From assembly GCA_030141605.1 (NCBI GenBank), contig JAQGDQ010000165.1, positions 62,001 through 126,000 on the forward strand: a DNA stretch of 64,000 nt, read 5' to 3'. This document shows positions 22,701 through 34,700 of the stretch, in pieces (the first letter of the stretch is position 1; every line of letters begins with the position of its first letter). Origin of the DNA: Tubiluchus corallicola (Eukaryota; Priapulida; Priapulimorpha; Priapulimorphida; Tubiluchidae). A model generated the notes under the pieces. It did not search any database and was not told where the DNA came from. It saw only the letters and a list, made by a program, of their open reading frames with translations. Both the position numbers and the translations under genes were made by a program.

Positions 22701-25700
22701 TTTTCAACCGTATGGACGCAAACCTGATGTAAGATTTTTTTACTGTCAATTCTTGATTTACGACATTATATATTTATGACAAAGTATATAAAAACTATTG
22801 GCAGTTGACTCAAATAACCCCGCATAATTCCACATACAAATGCTAATTAAACCACTTAAACGCGCTGCTGATTAAACCTGTTAAACACACTGATTAAACC
22901 ACTTAAACACACTGAAATACAAGTTAGACACGTGTCAATACACCCTGCTTGGTTACACTGACTAGCAGCTCAGCTCGCAAAACAACAGAGTGTGTCCGTA
23001 TTATGCGGGACTTTTTAACGGTCCAGATTTTGTGCGATTCTTCCGATATCCATAGAAGCGACGTCTGGCAAACCGAGATATTAATGTACTTTGTTAAAGA
23101 GAGAAAATAATCAACGATTAAGAAATATCTGGTGAATTCTGAGATTTCTTGGGTTTGTACATTTGACCATGTCTGGTTTCCATCTGTTGATTGTGCTGTA
23201 CTCAAACATAGCTGCATTGTTTAAAAATGTTGTTCGTGCGTATTGATACACATGGATTCAGTGGATTAGCAAGTGCTTGTGATGCCTGGGGGTAAACGTT
23301 TGGTACCTTAGCTACCCTTTTAATCTACCCTTTGAAGCATTTAAAAAGAGTCGCAGTGACCAACTTATAAATAGTCATTAGCTATATTGTATTGCATTTT
23401 CTTTTCAATTCTAATCAAGCTTTTACCATCATGATTTTATCTAATATTAATTATGGTATTTCTTTAGCTAATTACGTTGTAGAATCAGCGTGTGGCTGTA
23501 CTTGCCAAATGCGTTCATATTGAGTATATTTACATACATTGCAGAATCAACATAGCTGTGCTTTCCAAATGTGTTCATATTGAGTACATTTACATACATT
23601 ACAGAATCAACATAGCTGTGCTTGCCAAATGTGTTCATATTGAGTACATTTACATACATTGCAGAATCAACATAGCTGTGCTTGCCAAATGTGTTCATAT
23701 TGAGTACATTTACACACGTTGCAGAATCAGCATAGCTACATACATTGCAGAATCAACGTAATGGTGCTTACTAAATGTGTTCGTATTGAGCACATTTACA
23801 TACATTGCAGAATATACATAGCTGTGCTTACTAAATGTGTCCCTATTGAGTACATTTACATGCATTGCAGAATCAACATAGCTGTGCTTACCAAATGTTT
23901 TCATATTGAGTACTTTTAGATATGTTGTAGAAACAACATAGTTGTGCTCACTAAATGTGTATTACAGGAAAAGCAGACAATGATGAAGACAGGCACAGGG
24001 AGAGTTGTTCTTCTTGCAGTTGCTATGTAAGAATTTTTTGCAAACATTTTTTTCTCTTGTGAAATTTTCTTAGACAGTCAATGTATTTACTTGGCGTGTA
24101 ATATCCAGGTCTACTTTAGTCTGTGTATAAAATCTAACTCAAAAATGACTTACATAAAAGAATTATTACCACACAAACACAAGTTCACGTTTGCTCCACT
24201 AGTTCTTCGTGGTACATGCATTTTGCCATTCGTTAGTTAGACGGACACTAGCGCCTGCATTTTGGAAACGCATTGCACAAAAAAACAGGTGCTGTACCTC
24301 TCAGTTCAGATGTGTTAGTTTATGATGTACTGCACACGTTGGACAGCTTATGCACAGGTACTTTTTACCATACTTGAAAATGGGGTATTATATAAAAAGT
24401 CATCCTGTCTCCCTTTAAGCTTTAACAATTTCAAAGTAAACAACAATTTTTACTTAGTCCAGGTAGATGCTGTGCATTTGCATGTAAATTATTTATGTAC
24501 TTATAAATTTTAAATATCAAATTTTGCTCTTTGTTTGTTGTTTCAGCTTGAAATTAATTGTTTCAGAAACTCTGCAAATTTCTTGTTTAAAGCAGCAGCA
24601 TGGCTGTACACAGGTTCACATAGCATGTTTTCTGAAATGATACATTCTCTTGCCGACACCTGCAACCAGGTAAGATAATTGATTAGTTGAGGGCGTGAAA
24701 GATGGAACTGCTTGTAGTTGAAATGAGGCATTAGGAGTGTTTGTTTTGCAATGCCAAGGCCGAAAATGAGCTTGCCTGAGCCAGATTATTTTAGCAAAAA
24801 TGTAAAATGTCATGCCATGTGCAAATTTTTCACTTTTTGTACTGCAAAAATGGAAACTCTTCATGAAATTGTTAGAAGATTTGTTTTCAATATTCCTAAT
24901 GAGTTAATTATTATAAGGTATTTTAGTTTAGTACTGTTTATAAACTGTTTACTCCTTCACGATGGTGAACATTTGTGTAGTTTTGACAACCCCCTACAAA
25001 AATGCCCATAATGGCTTAATTGCATGAACTACTAGTACAAAACTATATACATTTTCTGAAAGAGAATTAAATTTTCTTTCTAGCTTATTTAGTTAAGCAA
25101 TTAACAGGATGATACGAAAAGTCTGTAAAACTTTCACAAAATTTTTGTTTCAAAGCCTTTTAGTTTCCAAATGATAGCCTGTATTTAAAACTGTTCAGCA
25201 CAAAAATTGTAGAGCGGTCTTTTCTGTACAATAATTTGCAGAAAGTATTCAAATCACTCTAAGCTTATCAATTTGACCGAGCTCAGTTCAAATGCCTAAA
25301 GGTGTTATGAAACTTGTACAGGAGTGTAACAGCTCCCTGCAGGTGGGTGTGCCCTTCGCTGGATGCAGCTACTTATAATGACGGTCCAGTGCACTGTTGA
25401 AGTAACAGCCAATTCAATTCAATTCAGTTTTATTTGCACAAATACACACAATGTATATTGGCAATGTACAATATAGTGTACATGTCAAATACTACATAAA
25501 CCGAAAAAAATAATTCATAATAGGCTTTATGCAAAGTTGTTTTTATATGCAAATTTTAGTATACTGATACAAAAATCACAGTTTAATATTGTATAATTCA
25601 GCAATGGAAAAAGAAATATGAACCCAGCATTCCCAGTAAGTAGCTGTGTACATAATTATAGTGCACAATTATTTACTTGCTGGTTTATTCAGGCACTGAA

Positions 25701-28700
25701 TTTTACACTGATTGAAAGAAAAAGTCTGATAGCATAGTGATTGCTAATAAGTGAAAAGTACAGAAATTGCTGTACTACACACATCTAACAGGTTACTATC
25801 CCATTCTGCCCAATAACTGTAACTGCTAGTCTGATCAAACTGTGAAATCATTCCAAATTAAAAGAACACATAGAATGCTAGCGATTTGTTCACATAGTAA
25901 CATACCCCAAATATATTGCATACTAATTATGATGAAATAGACTTATATTTCCCAGGCCAAATACCAGAGCTTGCATTTCAATCTCTGATAATGTTTTAGA
26001 AGTGGACATTAGTTTGTTACGTAGGTGAAACACAAGTCTGCGTACAACACTGTTCAACGCAGGCTGCTGTTATATTCTGTGAATACACTTCCAGGTGCAA
26101 CAAAAATTACCTTGGTGTGCTAATAATAGCCTGAGCTAATGAGCGGCAGGGCAGATCAATGTTGCTGCTACCGTGAGTTGCTGTACAGGTGCAACTCAAA
26201 ATTTTTATCCATTAGTTTGCAAAAAACTTGTTCAAATACTGAAAATGAAGAAAGCAACAGAATTTTTTTGTTATTATATGATTTAGTTTTACGTTACCTG
26301 TTTCTTTTTTCCAAATTTCATTGAAATTGGAGGTTTGAAAGTTTAGTTAATAAGGCCTTATTTTTACCCATCACAGATGGCGGGTAAACGTATATGTACC
26401 CATCGGCAAGGAGTTAGGGAATGGATGATTATTAAAACTGCAGCATTTGTTACTGTCTTCGAATGACTGTCTTCACGATCTATTCTAACATCAGGTAATG
26501 ATATACCTGCATCCACGACTACTGTAATGATACATATGGCAGCTGTGACGCATGTTCACAACTTGAACGTGGATGTTACACGTTTTTCATTTGCAAAGCT
26601 GTCGATTTTGCATGACATTGATTCAGCTTATTGAAAAATGATGGTCTATTGAAACTACAAAGAAGCTTTGGTAACACAAGCAGCCGCTTCGCTACCAAAT
26701 GAATTGATTGCAAAACGATTGTTCAAAAACTGCAAGACAAAATTAAGTTTAATAAATTTAAATCTGCCTCCTAGAAGTACTAAACACATGATTTGAAAGG
26801 AATCAATGGATAACATATGTACCGCTATATCTGTGCCATTTTTTCACATACAAATGGATGGTTTGAATCTATAAAGTGATCGCCATATGTTGTAGATGAC
26901 ATGACAAAGAGGTAATTTTCCCCAGACCTTGCTTGTGGTTCATCATCATGCCACGGCAGAGGTGCAAACGCATTTACAGCTATACCAGTAGCTGCCCAGA
27001 TCCATTCTTGATTTCCTTCAGGATCTGTCCCACTTGTGAGGAAGTCCACAGGCAGGTGGGAATGAATGTACGCCAGTTCCGAAGGTGACTCGAAACTGAC
27101 AAGGTCTCCACCCTTGTCGATGCACACCTGACGTGTGTTATCCCAAGTGCCTGCTCCCGTTGAACTGAGATAGTAACAAGATCCACGAAATTCCAGGAAA
27201 TCTGTTCCGCACTTTCCAGAATTACCTGCAACATAATGCAGGCATATAATCATCAAGACTTTTCTCAATTTCCTACTTTAACCATCTACAATAACCAGAT
27301 AATCTGAAGGACATGTTACACCTTCTATTCTACTGACGAGCTTGTTGTCTGCTTCATAGATGTTTCACACTGTTCTGACTGTTTTGCACTGGTTAAATAT
27401 TGCACTCTGTTAATTTTAATTTGTTAAATTTATTAACGAACTTCTCTAATTTTGTATTGTTGCTGCAGAGTTCTGTAATTCCAATAATTATCCGACCAAA
27501 ATTGATTGTCTTTGTCCATTTTGAATCGTTCTCTGTTAGAAGTGTACCACTTGTTCCCCTTTTCCATACGATTTCACTGAAATCCTGAATTTTTTAATGA
27601 CCCTAAGTTCAGAGGCATATGTAGGTGTTTGCCTTCTTAAAGTGCGTACTTATTAAAGTTCGTGATTTTCCTTTATACGACAATCCATCTTCACAAAATC
27701 TAGATGGAGACACAAGTTGCTTTTTCACCTATTTTCACTAAAATATCTTGATTGTGTTGTATTGTCTGGTGCAGATACAGACATGGATAAAACTTAATTA
27801 CTTTGGCAGAGATGATGAGCCCACTTAACCTGGCATTCATTTTGTAAAGAAAAAAAAGCATTAAAACATGCAAAGATTATGAAAAATATAGAACATTACA
27901 TAATTTCACAATCATACAATCGGCACTTAGAGAAATGCCACTGCTTCTCCCAATCGATCTGCTAAGCCACACGACACCCTACACACGCCATTAAGTAACA
28001 ACATTAGCCTTTTTTCTTGTCTGTGTGTTGTAATTAAGTCAGCTATGATGATCCCCGACTAGGCAATTTTTTGTTTCAGGTTGAAAACTTTTGTTAATTG
28101 TTTCGTTAATGTCGCATTGATAATTAATAATTAAGAAGAATTTTGTGCTCTCTCACCCTTGCGCTCTAGGGCGATTGTCCCCTGCACCTCCACCTTGCTG
28201 CCCCCTTGTTGTTGATTTAAGTTTTCATTCTAATTTGCATTAAAATGACATGATACATCATACCAGAGTGTTGTAATGCTTGGTTTTGTTGAATATTATG
28301 TGTTCGTATCTCTGTGATACCAAATGTAAGATTGTGTTCAACTGGTATTGTTAGTGTTACATGTGCAAATCAAAGGCTTTTTCTTGAAGAACTAGTTTCA
28401 AGAGTTAATTAAAATTGCAGTGAAAATGTCCTTACCTCTTTCATAAAACTCAAAAGTAGGCATTGCAGTTTGGACAGAATCATTTGCAGCGTAAGCACTC
28501 AGGTCGCATTGGAACTGACCACCGCTGGGACCTGTATTGAAACCAATACATCCTGGCCGAGCATCACAGTGATGTGCACAAGCAAGCTGACTGACGAGGT
28601 ACCTCGTTTCTATAATACCTTCTGTCACCGCTTTGCCTGTCAGCTTTCTGCGGTAATAAGAACAGCTTGTTACACTTAACCAAGCAAAGCAATTGATCAT

Positions 28701-31700
28701 AGAAAGAACAACAACGTTTTCGTTTTTTGTCCAGCGCATTATATGAAAGAGATCAAGTTCCCAGAAGTACGAAAGACTCGAAGAGTTTTCTACTGGCCGA
28801 GTTGCACAATGGGAGCAGTTTTGCCGCGTGACAAAGCACTCACAGATGCTGACTATCAATACGACATGCTTAAGAACACTTATCTACACCTCTGCTCATG
28901 AAAGGCAACCATGGAGATGATGACGCTCTTTGTAAATTTTGTATAAGGCAACAAAAGACTCCATTATCCAACACTAAGGCTTTGTACAGACGTCACTAGA
29001 TAAGCAGACAATAAGACAACAAACGTCTGCAATACTTCATGCTTTATTGATCGATTGATTGACTGATGTCTGCACAGACAGAACTGATTATTAGCTGCTT
29101 CTTTCCATGTTAGTTGCTTTCCCTCATTAATGATAGACTAGTAAGAGTTCCTGTTTTCCATTCAATGCTAGACGTTGCTTCCTTTTCATGTACCTTCCTG
29201 ACTGTCTTTGTGTCTTTTTGTCCTTTTTGACACAAGATGGTATTTTATTACATTTTTGACACAATGTGTGTATTATTTACGTTACTTTGTTGTGTTTCGA
29301 ATGTTATCAACAGTTTTTCCAAATTATCACAAATCATTGGTTTGGTTTTCAAATTTTTTTTATAATGCCCACCTCTCTGAAACACGTAAGTCGAAGAATC
29401 TTTAATGGATTTATTTGTCAACATTAAATGGCTGTACAAGCAAAACAAAATTGAGTAAGAGGAGAAAGGAATGGGGCTCAAGATGCTTGATTAATAGACG
29501 TGATTAATCACATGTTAGTCACTTAGACAGTTCAAAAAATTCATGTGTGGGTTTTTGCTGTGCTTAGTAAATGGCAACTCAAAGGTCACTGCTTTCTTCG
29601 GTAACTTTTAAGTTTAATTTCCTGTGAGTAAGTTTGTGAGCCTGTGAGTTAGGTACACCTAAATTTGTGAGTCTATGAGTAAGGTACGTCTAAGTCTGTG
29701 AGTCTGTGAGTTAGATACACCTAAGTTTGGGAGTAAGGTACATCTAAGTTTGCGAGTCTGTTAGTAAGTTATGCCTAAATTTGCAAGTCTGTGGGTTAGG
29801 TACACCTATGTTTGTGAGTCTGTGAGTTTTGTATGCCTAAGTTTGTGAGTCTGCAAGTAAGGTACACCTTAATCTGTGAGTTAGGTACACCTAAGTTTGT
29901 GAGTCCGTGAGTTAGGTACACCTAAGTTTGTGGGTCCGTGAGTTAGGTACACCTAAGTTTGTGGGTCCTTGAGTTAAGTACACCTATGTTTGAGAGACTG
30001 TGAGTTGCTACACCGAAGTTTGTGTGTGTACGAGTAAGGTACACATAAGTTTGTGAGTTTGTGAGTTAGTTACACTAGTTAGTACACCTAATTTTATGAG
30101 TTTATGAGTAAGGCACACCTAAGTTTGTGAGTTAGATATACCTAAGTTTGCAAGTCTGTGAGCTAGGACCACCTAAGTTTGTGAGTTTCTGCTTGCTTCA
30201 AATAAGAGAGATTCATCGGCAGTTACAATTTGAGGTGTTTAAGCTTCAACGATACTAACATTGACGAAGTGTCTCCCTATACTAATACATTATTATGTAA
30301 ACTAACAACATAAATTGTTTTCAGCTTAGATAGCCTGATGTAAATTTGCTATTTCCACTATATAACCTTCTCACATTACCATTGCAGCTACTGTGAATCC
30401 TGTATGAGGACGATATTGTTAAATTGCAAACTATTTCTTGATTCATGTTTTATTTCGCTTGTTGTTTTTTGCAGTTAATCTTAGCATGGGGTGTCCATAC
30501 ATCAATAAAGAGACCAGACCCAGGCCACCCGTAAGTAAATTTCGTTGAAAGTACAAGTTTGCCAAACTCTTTTGAATATGCTCATAAAAATTCAGGTAGA
30601 GATTATTTATATATCATCTTCACGTCGTCAGTCTGTAGAGTATCTTATGAGAAGCACTGTATGTGGTTACAATTTAAGCAAACGTGCTGATGTTAAAATG
30701 CATATGCTTAATGGTTAGTTATTTGTTTAGATAACTTATAAATAACAAATATATTATTAATAATAAATTAATAATTTATACGTATTAATTAATAATAGAT
30801 AAATAATTTACTGAAGAAAGGGTTAAAGTTTACAATTCCCTCACACAAGAAAATTATTTTGTGAAGTGGATTAGGATAAGGGTTAGGGTTAGTATTAGTG
30901 TTAGGGATAAGTTAGGGTTAGAGTTGGGTTAGGATTAGGATTGTGATACGGTTAGGGCTAGTGTTAGGAGTAGGGTTAGGATGAGAGTAGGGGTTTGAAT
31001 TAGAGTTAAGTGTGTGGTTAGGTTTAGGGTTGTGTTAGCGGTATGGCTAGGGTTAGGGTTAGGATTAGGGTATTTAAATTGTGTGGGGAATTGTAAACTC
31101 TTTCCGATGAAAGTTCTGTTTTAATTTGTTGGGTTGTACATTATCAAATATACAAATGTTAGTGTTATAGAGCAAATCACTCATGTTATTAAAAATGAAT
31201 TACTTTACCCGAGTTAGTGAATAAGCCTATTAAATATTATTAAAGAAATTATTGCAGCTGTCTCGGAATTGCTTAGATTTTAAATTTTCACAGTTCCAGC
31301 GATTGATGATGATAGTGAAAAAGTCAAAGGTTAAGTTTAGCAGACAGCGCATTTGTGTACACATGATAACGCCTCACATCGCCTGCTGCAGTAGTAACAG
31401 TTTTAAAAGCTACCTTACCTAGTTCATTTTTTCTTTTTCCCAAGCAAGATCCTGCTAGTAAAGTACTCCAAGCATAGACTAATATATAATTAAGTAAAGT
31501 CCACATAAAACAACTGACATTACTGAACTAATGTGGCAGACGGCTTTGCTATACCCACATGTTACCTGACGGTTGTAGTTAAGATGCATTGCTGTGGTAT
31601 ACTTAACCTTTGACCTACAGCAACTGTGCGTGCACACAACGAAACTGTGAAAAAGCTTATTAGTACTGTGTTATTATTTTAATTGTGAAATGAACTTTCT

Positions 31701-34700
31701 ATTTTTTTAGCTACGGTTATTCTAATATGCGCTATGTCTCTTCATTAATAAGCGGAGTTGGTATCTTCTGTTTTGGAACCGGACTGTCAGTATACCATGG
31801 AATCAAAGGCTTGATTAGTCCCACTGAGATAGAGTCAATGTACTGGGCTTTCTTCATACTTGGAGGTGCCGCAGTTTCCGAAGGAGGTGCGTGTTATGAA
31901 AACTGTGGTTGTTTTTCACCCATTGTTTATTTTATAGTAGTGATGATGTTGTTATAAAAAGTTATTTAGGTTTCAACTCAGTCTGCATAAGGGAGTAAAC
32001 ATTTTTGCAATCTTTATATGCATTTTTGTTACACTGGTAAAAAAGAGAAAAGATAAACGAAATTAAGATAAGAAGTTTAAACTTTTGGCAGACATTTTTT
32101 TTGTTGACAGGTTTTCGCTTGACAAAGATGATTTGTTTTTAAGGTTTAGTAAGTTTTAGACATTGTGTAAATGTTTGGATCACATACATACTATCATATC
32201 TGTAACAGTAAAATAGTTTCAAGGTAAATTAGTAAGTGAGTGAAGGGTGTCTTGCAGAATACTTTACTCAGCATTTGCAGTTTGTTTTGCTGACCATAAT
32301 GTCTTAAGTTCAATTCAATGGTGGTAATAGCTAAAATTAGTGGGGCTGCTGCTTCAGAAAATTTTTAGCCATTGTTTTAATACTATACAAAACGAAACAG
32401 ACACATGTAATTTTAATGTTGTAATTGTAACTGTAGTTTTAAACAAACAAACACACAAAAATTTATACATAAACAAGATAAAATCCTAAACAAAAAAAAT
32501 ATTGTTTGCTTACGAATAGCCTAAATTGACGCAATTCAAGAATATGCCGGTATAAGGTTTTTAAGCATGTGAGCAACACTGTGTGAGCGACAGTACTTTC
32601 TCTAGTTAGAGTGCAGTTTCTTATCTCAGATATGTGCCCACGGCTGCATGCGTACAACAGCCAACCACCGCATTGTTGAAACTATGAAGTGCGCAGTTCC
32701 GTCACGTGCTCTGGTTCTGTACAAAGATTTACAAGTATAGCGAAAGAATTAAAGAAGAAAGACTCATATTGAATATTATCGATAATATCGATGTGAAAAG
32801 TGTGCTCAGTTACGGTTAAGACAAACTTGCACAGACAGATTAAAAATATTTGCAGTTCCATCACTTGCCGTGGTTTCGTGCAAGTATAAAGAAAGATTTA
32901 AAGAAAAAAAGACCAATTATATTAAATATCATCGATAATATCGAGTGAAAATAGGGGGTGCTGGAGTTCCACAGTACCTGTACATGAGCCGCTACTGGTT
33001 CAATGTGCAGTAAAGGTGCCTTCAAATAGGTATTTTGATTAACCTTGTAGCTTTATAAGGAAAGATACCTGCAGTGGAGGAGAAAGATATTAGTAGGAAG
33101 TTTGACCTATAGTACTGTTCTTGGACTAGAAAATTGATCCTGTCAAAAAGTAAGTATTAAATTGAATTAGTAAAAGTCACTATTGTAAACTGTTGTAAAG
33201 TATCCAGATATCTCAACAAGATTATATTTATATGGTAATTTAAAATACATATTGTAAACTACAAAAGTTTGTCTACATAGTCTGGCGAGTATATATAGAT
33301 TAAAAGAGAATGTTTAACTCTAATTGGCAAGAATAACAAGTCTTTAATTAATTAGCTACATACTCACTGGTATAGGGAGGTAGTATTTGCTGTACATGCC
33401 AAGAGATGGTCTCTACCAGGTTTTGATTTACAAAGCTTACATATACAGGTTTGCATTTGATTAAAAAACTAGGTGGAGCAAAACTATTAGCCAATTTACA
33501 GGCGCGGCTATCATGGTCTGCAGCCCCATCTTGTCAGCCAAACTTGACAAACTTATTTTTAATGCTAAAATATTCGATTGTTCATTTATATAAATTCATT
33601 TTGTAAAATACATTCGTAGTTCATTAGAAGAAGCAGAATCAGAACCTTAATTATCACCATGTTATCACCTATAGTTGCAGTTACTGACAACATGATTATT
33701 TATTTGTTGTTTAGGAACGTTACTAGTGGCATTTGAGGAGATTAAACGCAAGGCTAATTTAACTGGTGTCTCTTTTATGACTTATGGTATGTTTAGTTAT
33801 TTACTCATCTTCTGTTTGCATCAGGTTTTCAACTTTTTCAATTTTGCTTAATTTATACTTTTATCAAATTGACAGTTTCATAGCTTTTGTATAGGCCTGA
33901 TGTGACAAAGTGACACAATTTCAAAAGTTACTGCAAAATTTAAGGTGAAAATTATATTCCTGGGTTAGTTTAGCTAGTTAAGAGTACATCTATGGAAAAG
34001 AATTTTCTTAAGTTAATTTGAAAATCACTTATCAGAAAACAATATCATGAAACAACTGAAAGTGATACCATTATGGAATTTTTGCCAGGGTTACAGAGCT
34101 AATATTGCACTTTTTTATAAACTTTTATTGATAGTTTGGGCAATTGAGAATTTCAGAAATCTTTACCAAAACTTTAATTTGATAATTTTCTTCAAACCAA
34201 CATAGAAAATTGCAGTTTTGTAGAACCAATCTGGTATCTGTTTAAAGGTTTTTACGAAACAGAAATTGAGAATTTTTGTGAAACCGAATCAAATTTTTAG
34301 CAAAGAAAAAGAAAAACAAAAATTAATAGATCATTTTTAACCATCTTTTGAAATGAGAAGTGCATGGCTGTCACATCTTTTGTGACCTACACTGAATCTT
34401 CTATATTTGTCATTGATTTTTTTTTCAGTTTGGCGAGGAGAAGACCCCAATGTGAATGTCGTCCTGCTAGAAGATTTTGCCGCTGTCATTGGTGTTGGGA
34501 TTGCTGCCATGTGCATGGGAATCACTGCCTACACCGGTAACCCCACTGCAGATGCTGTAGGCTCTCTGATGATTGGAGGGTTGCTAGGTGCTGTGGCCTC
34601 ATTCATCATTTATACTAATGTAACAGCTCTGGTTGGAAGGTAAGCATTTTTTTCAGAGAAATTCATATTAATCTGCCATTCAGTTTGTTGAAATAGTTCT

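Noticed and set aside
23468-23919. Repeat proteins on both strands over the 60-bp array
   Set aside because: The unit is 20 codons, so open frames arise automatically; the array is intronic in SLC30A9.
23474-23960. CRISPR-like array
   Set aside because: Units are contiguous 60-bp tandem repeats without unique spacers, in an animal intron.
24547-24669. SLC30A9 exon 8 starting at the first TTTCAG
   Set aside because: It breaks phase with exon 7 and loses the conserved AINSANFLFK segment.
30860-31080. Chromosome-fusion scar
   Set aside because: The TTAGGG block shares defined flanks and inverted ends with a second copy, so a mobile element explains it better.
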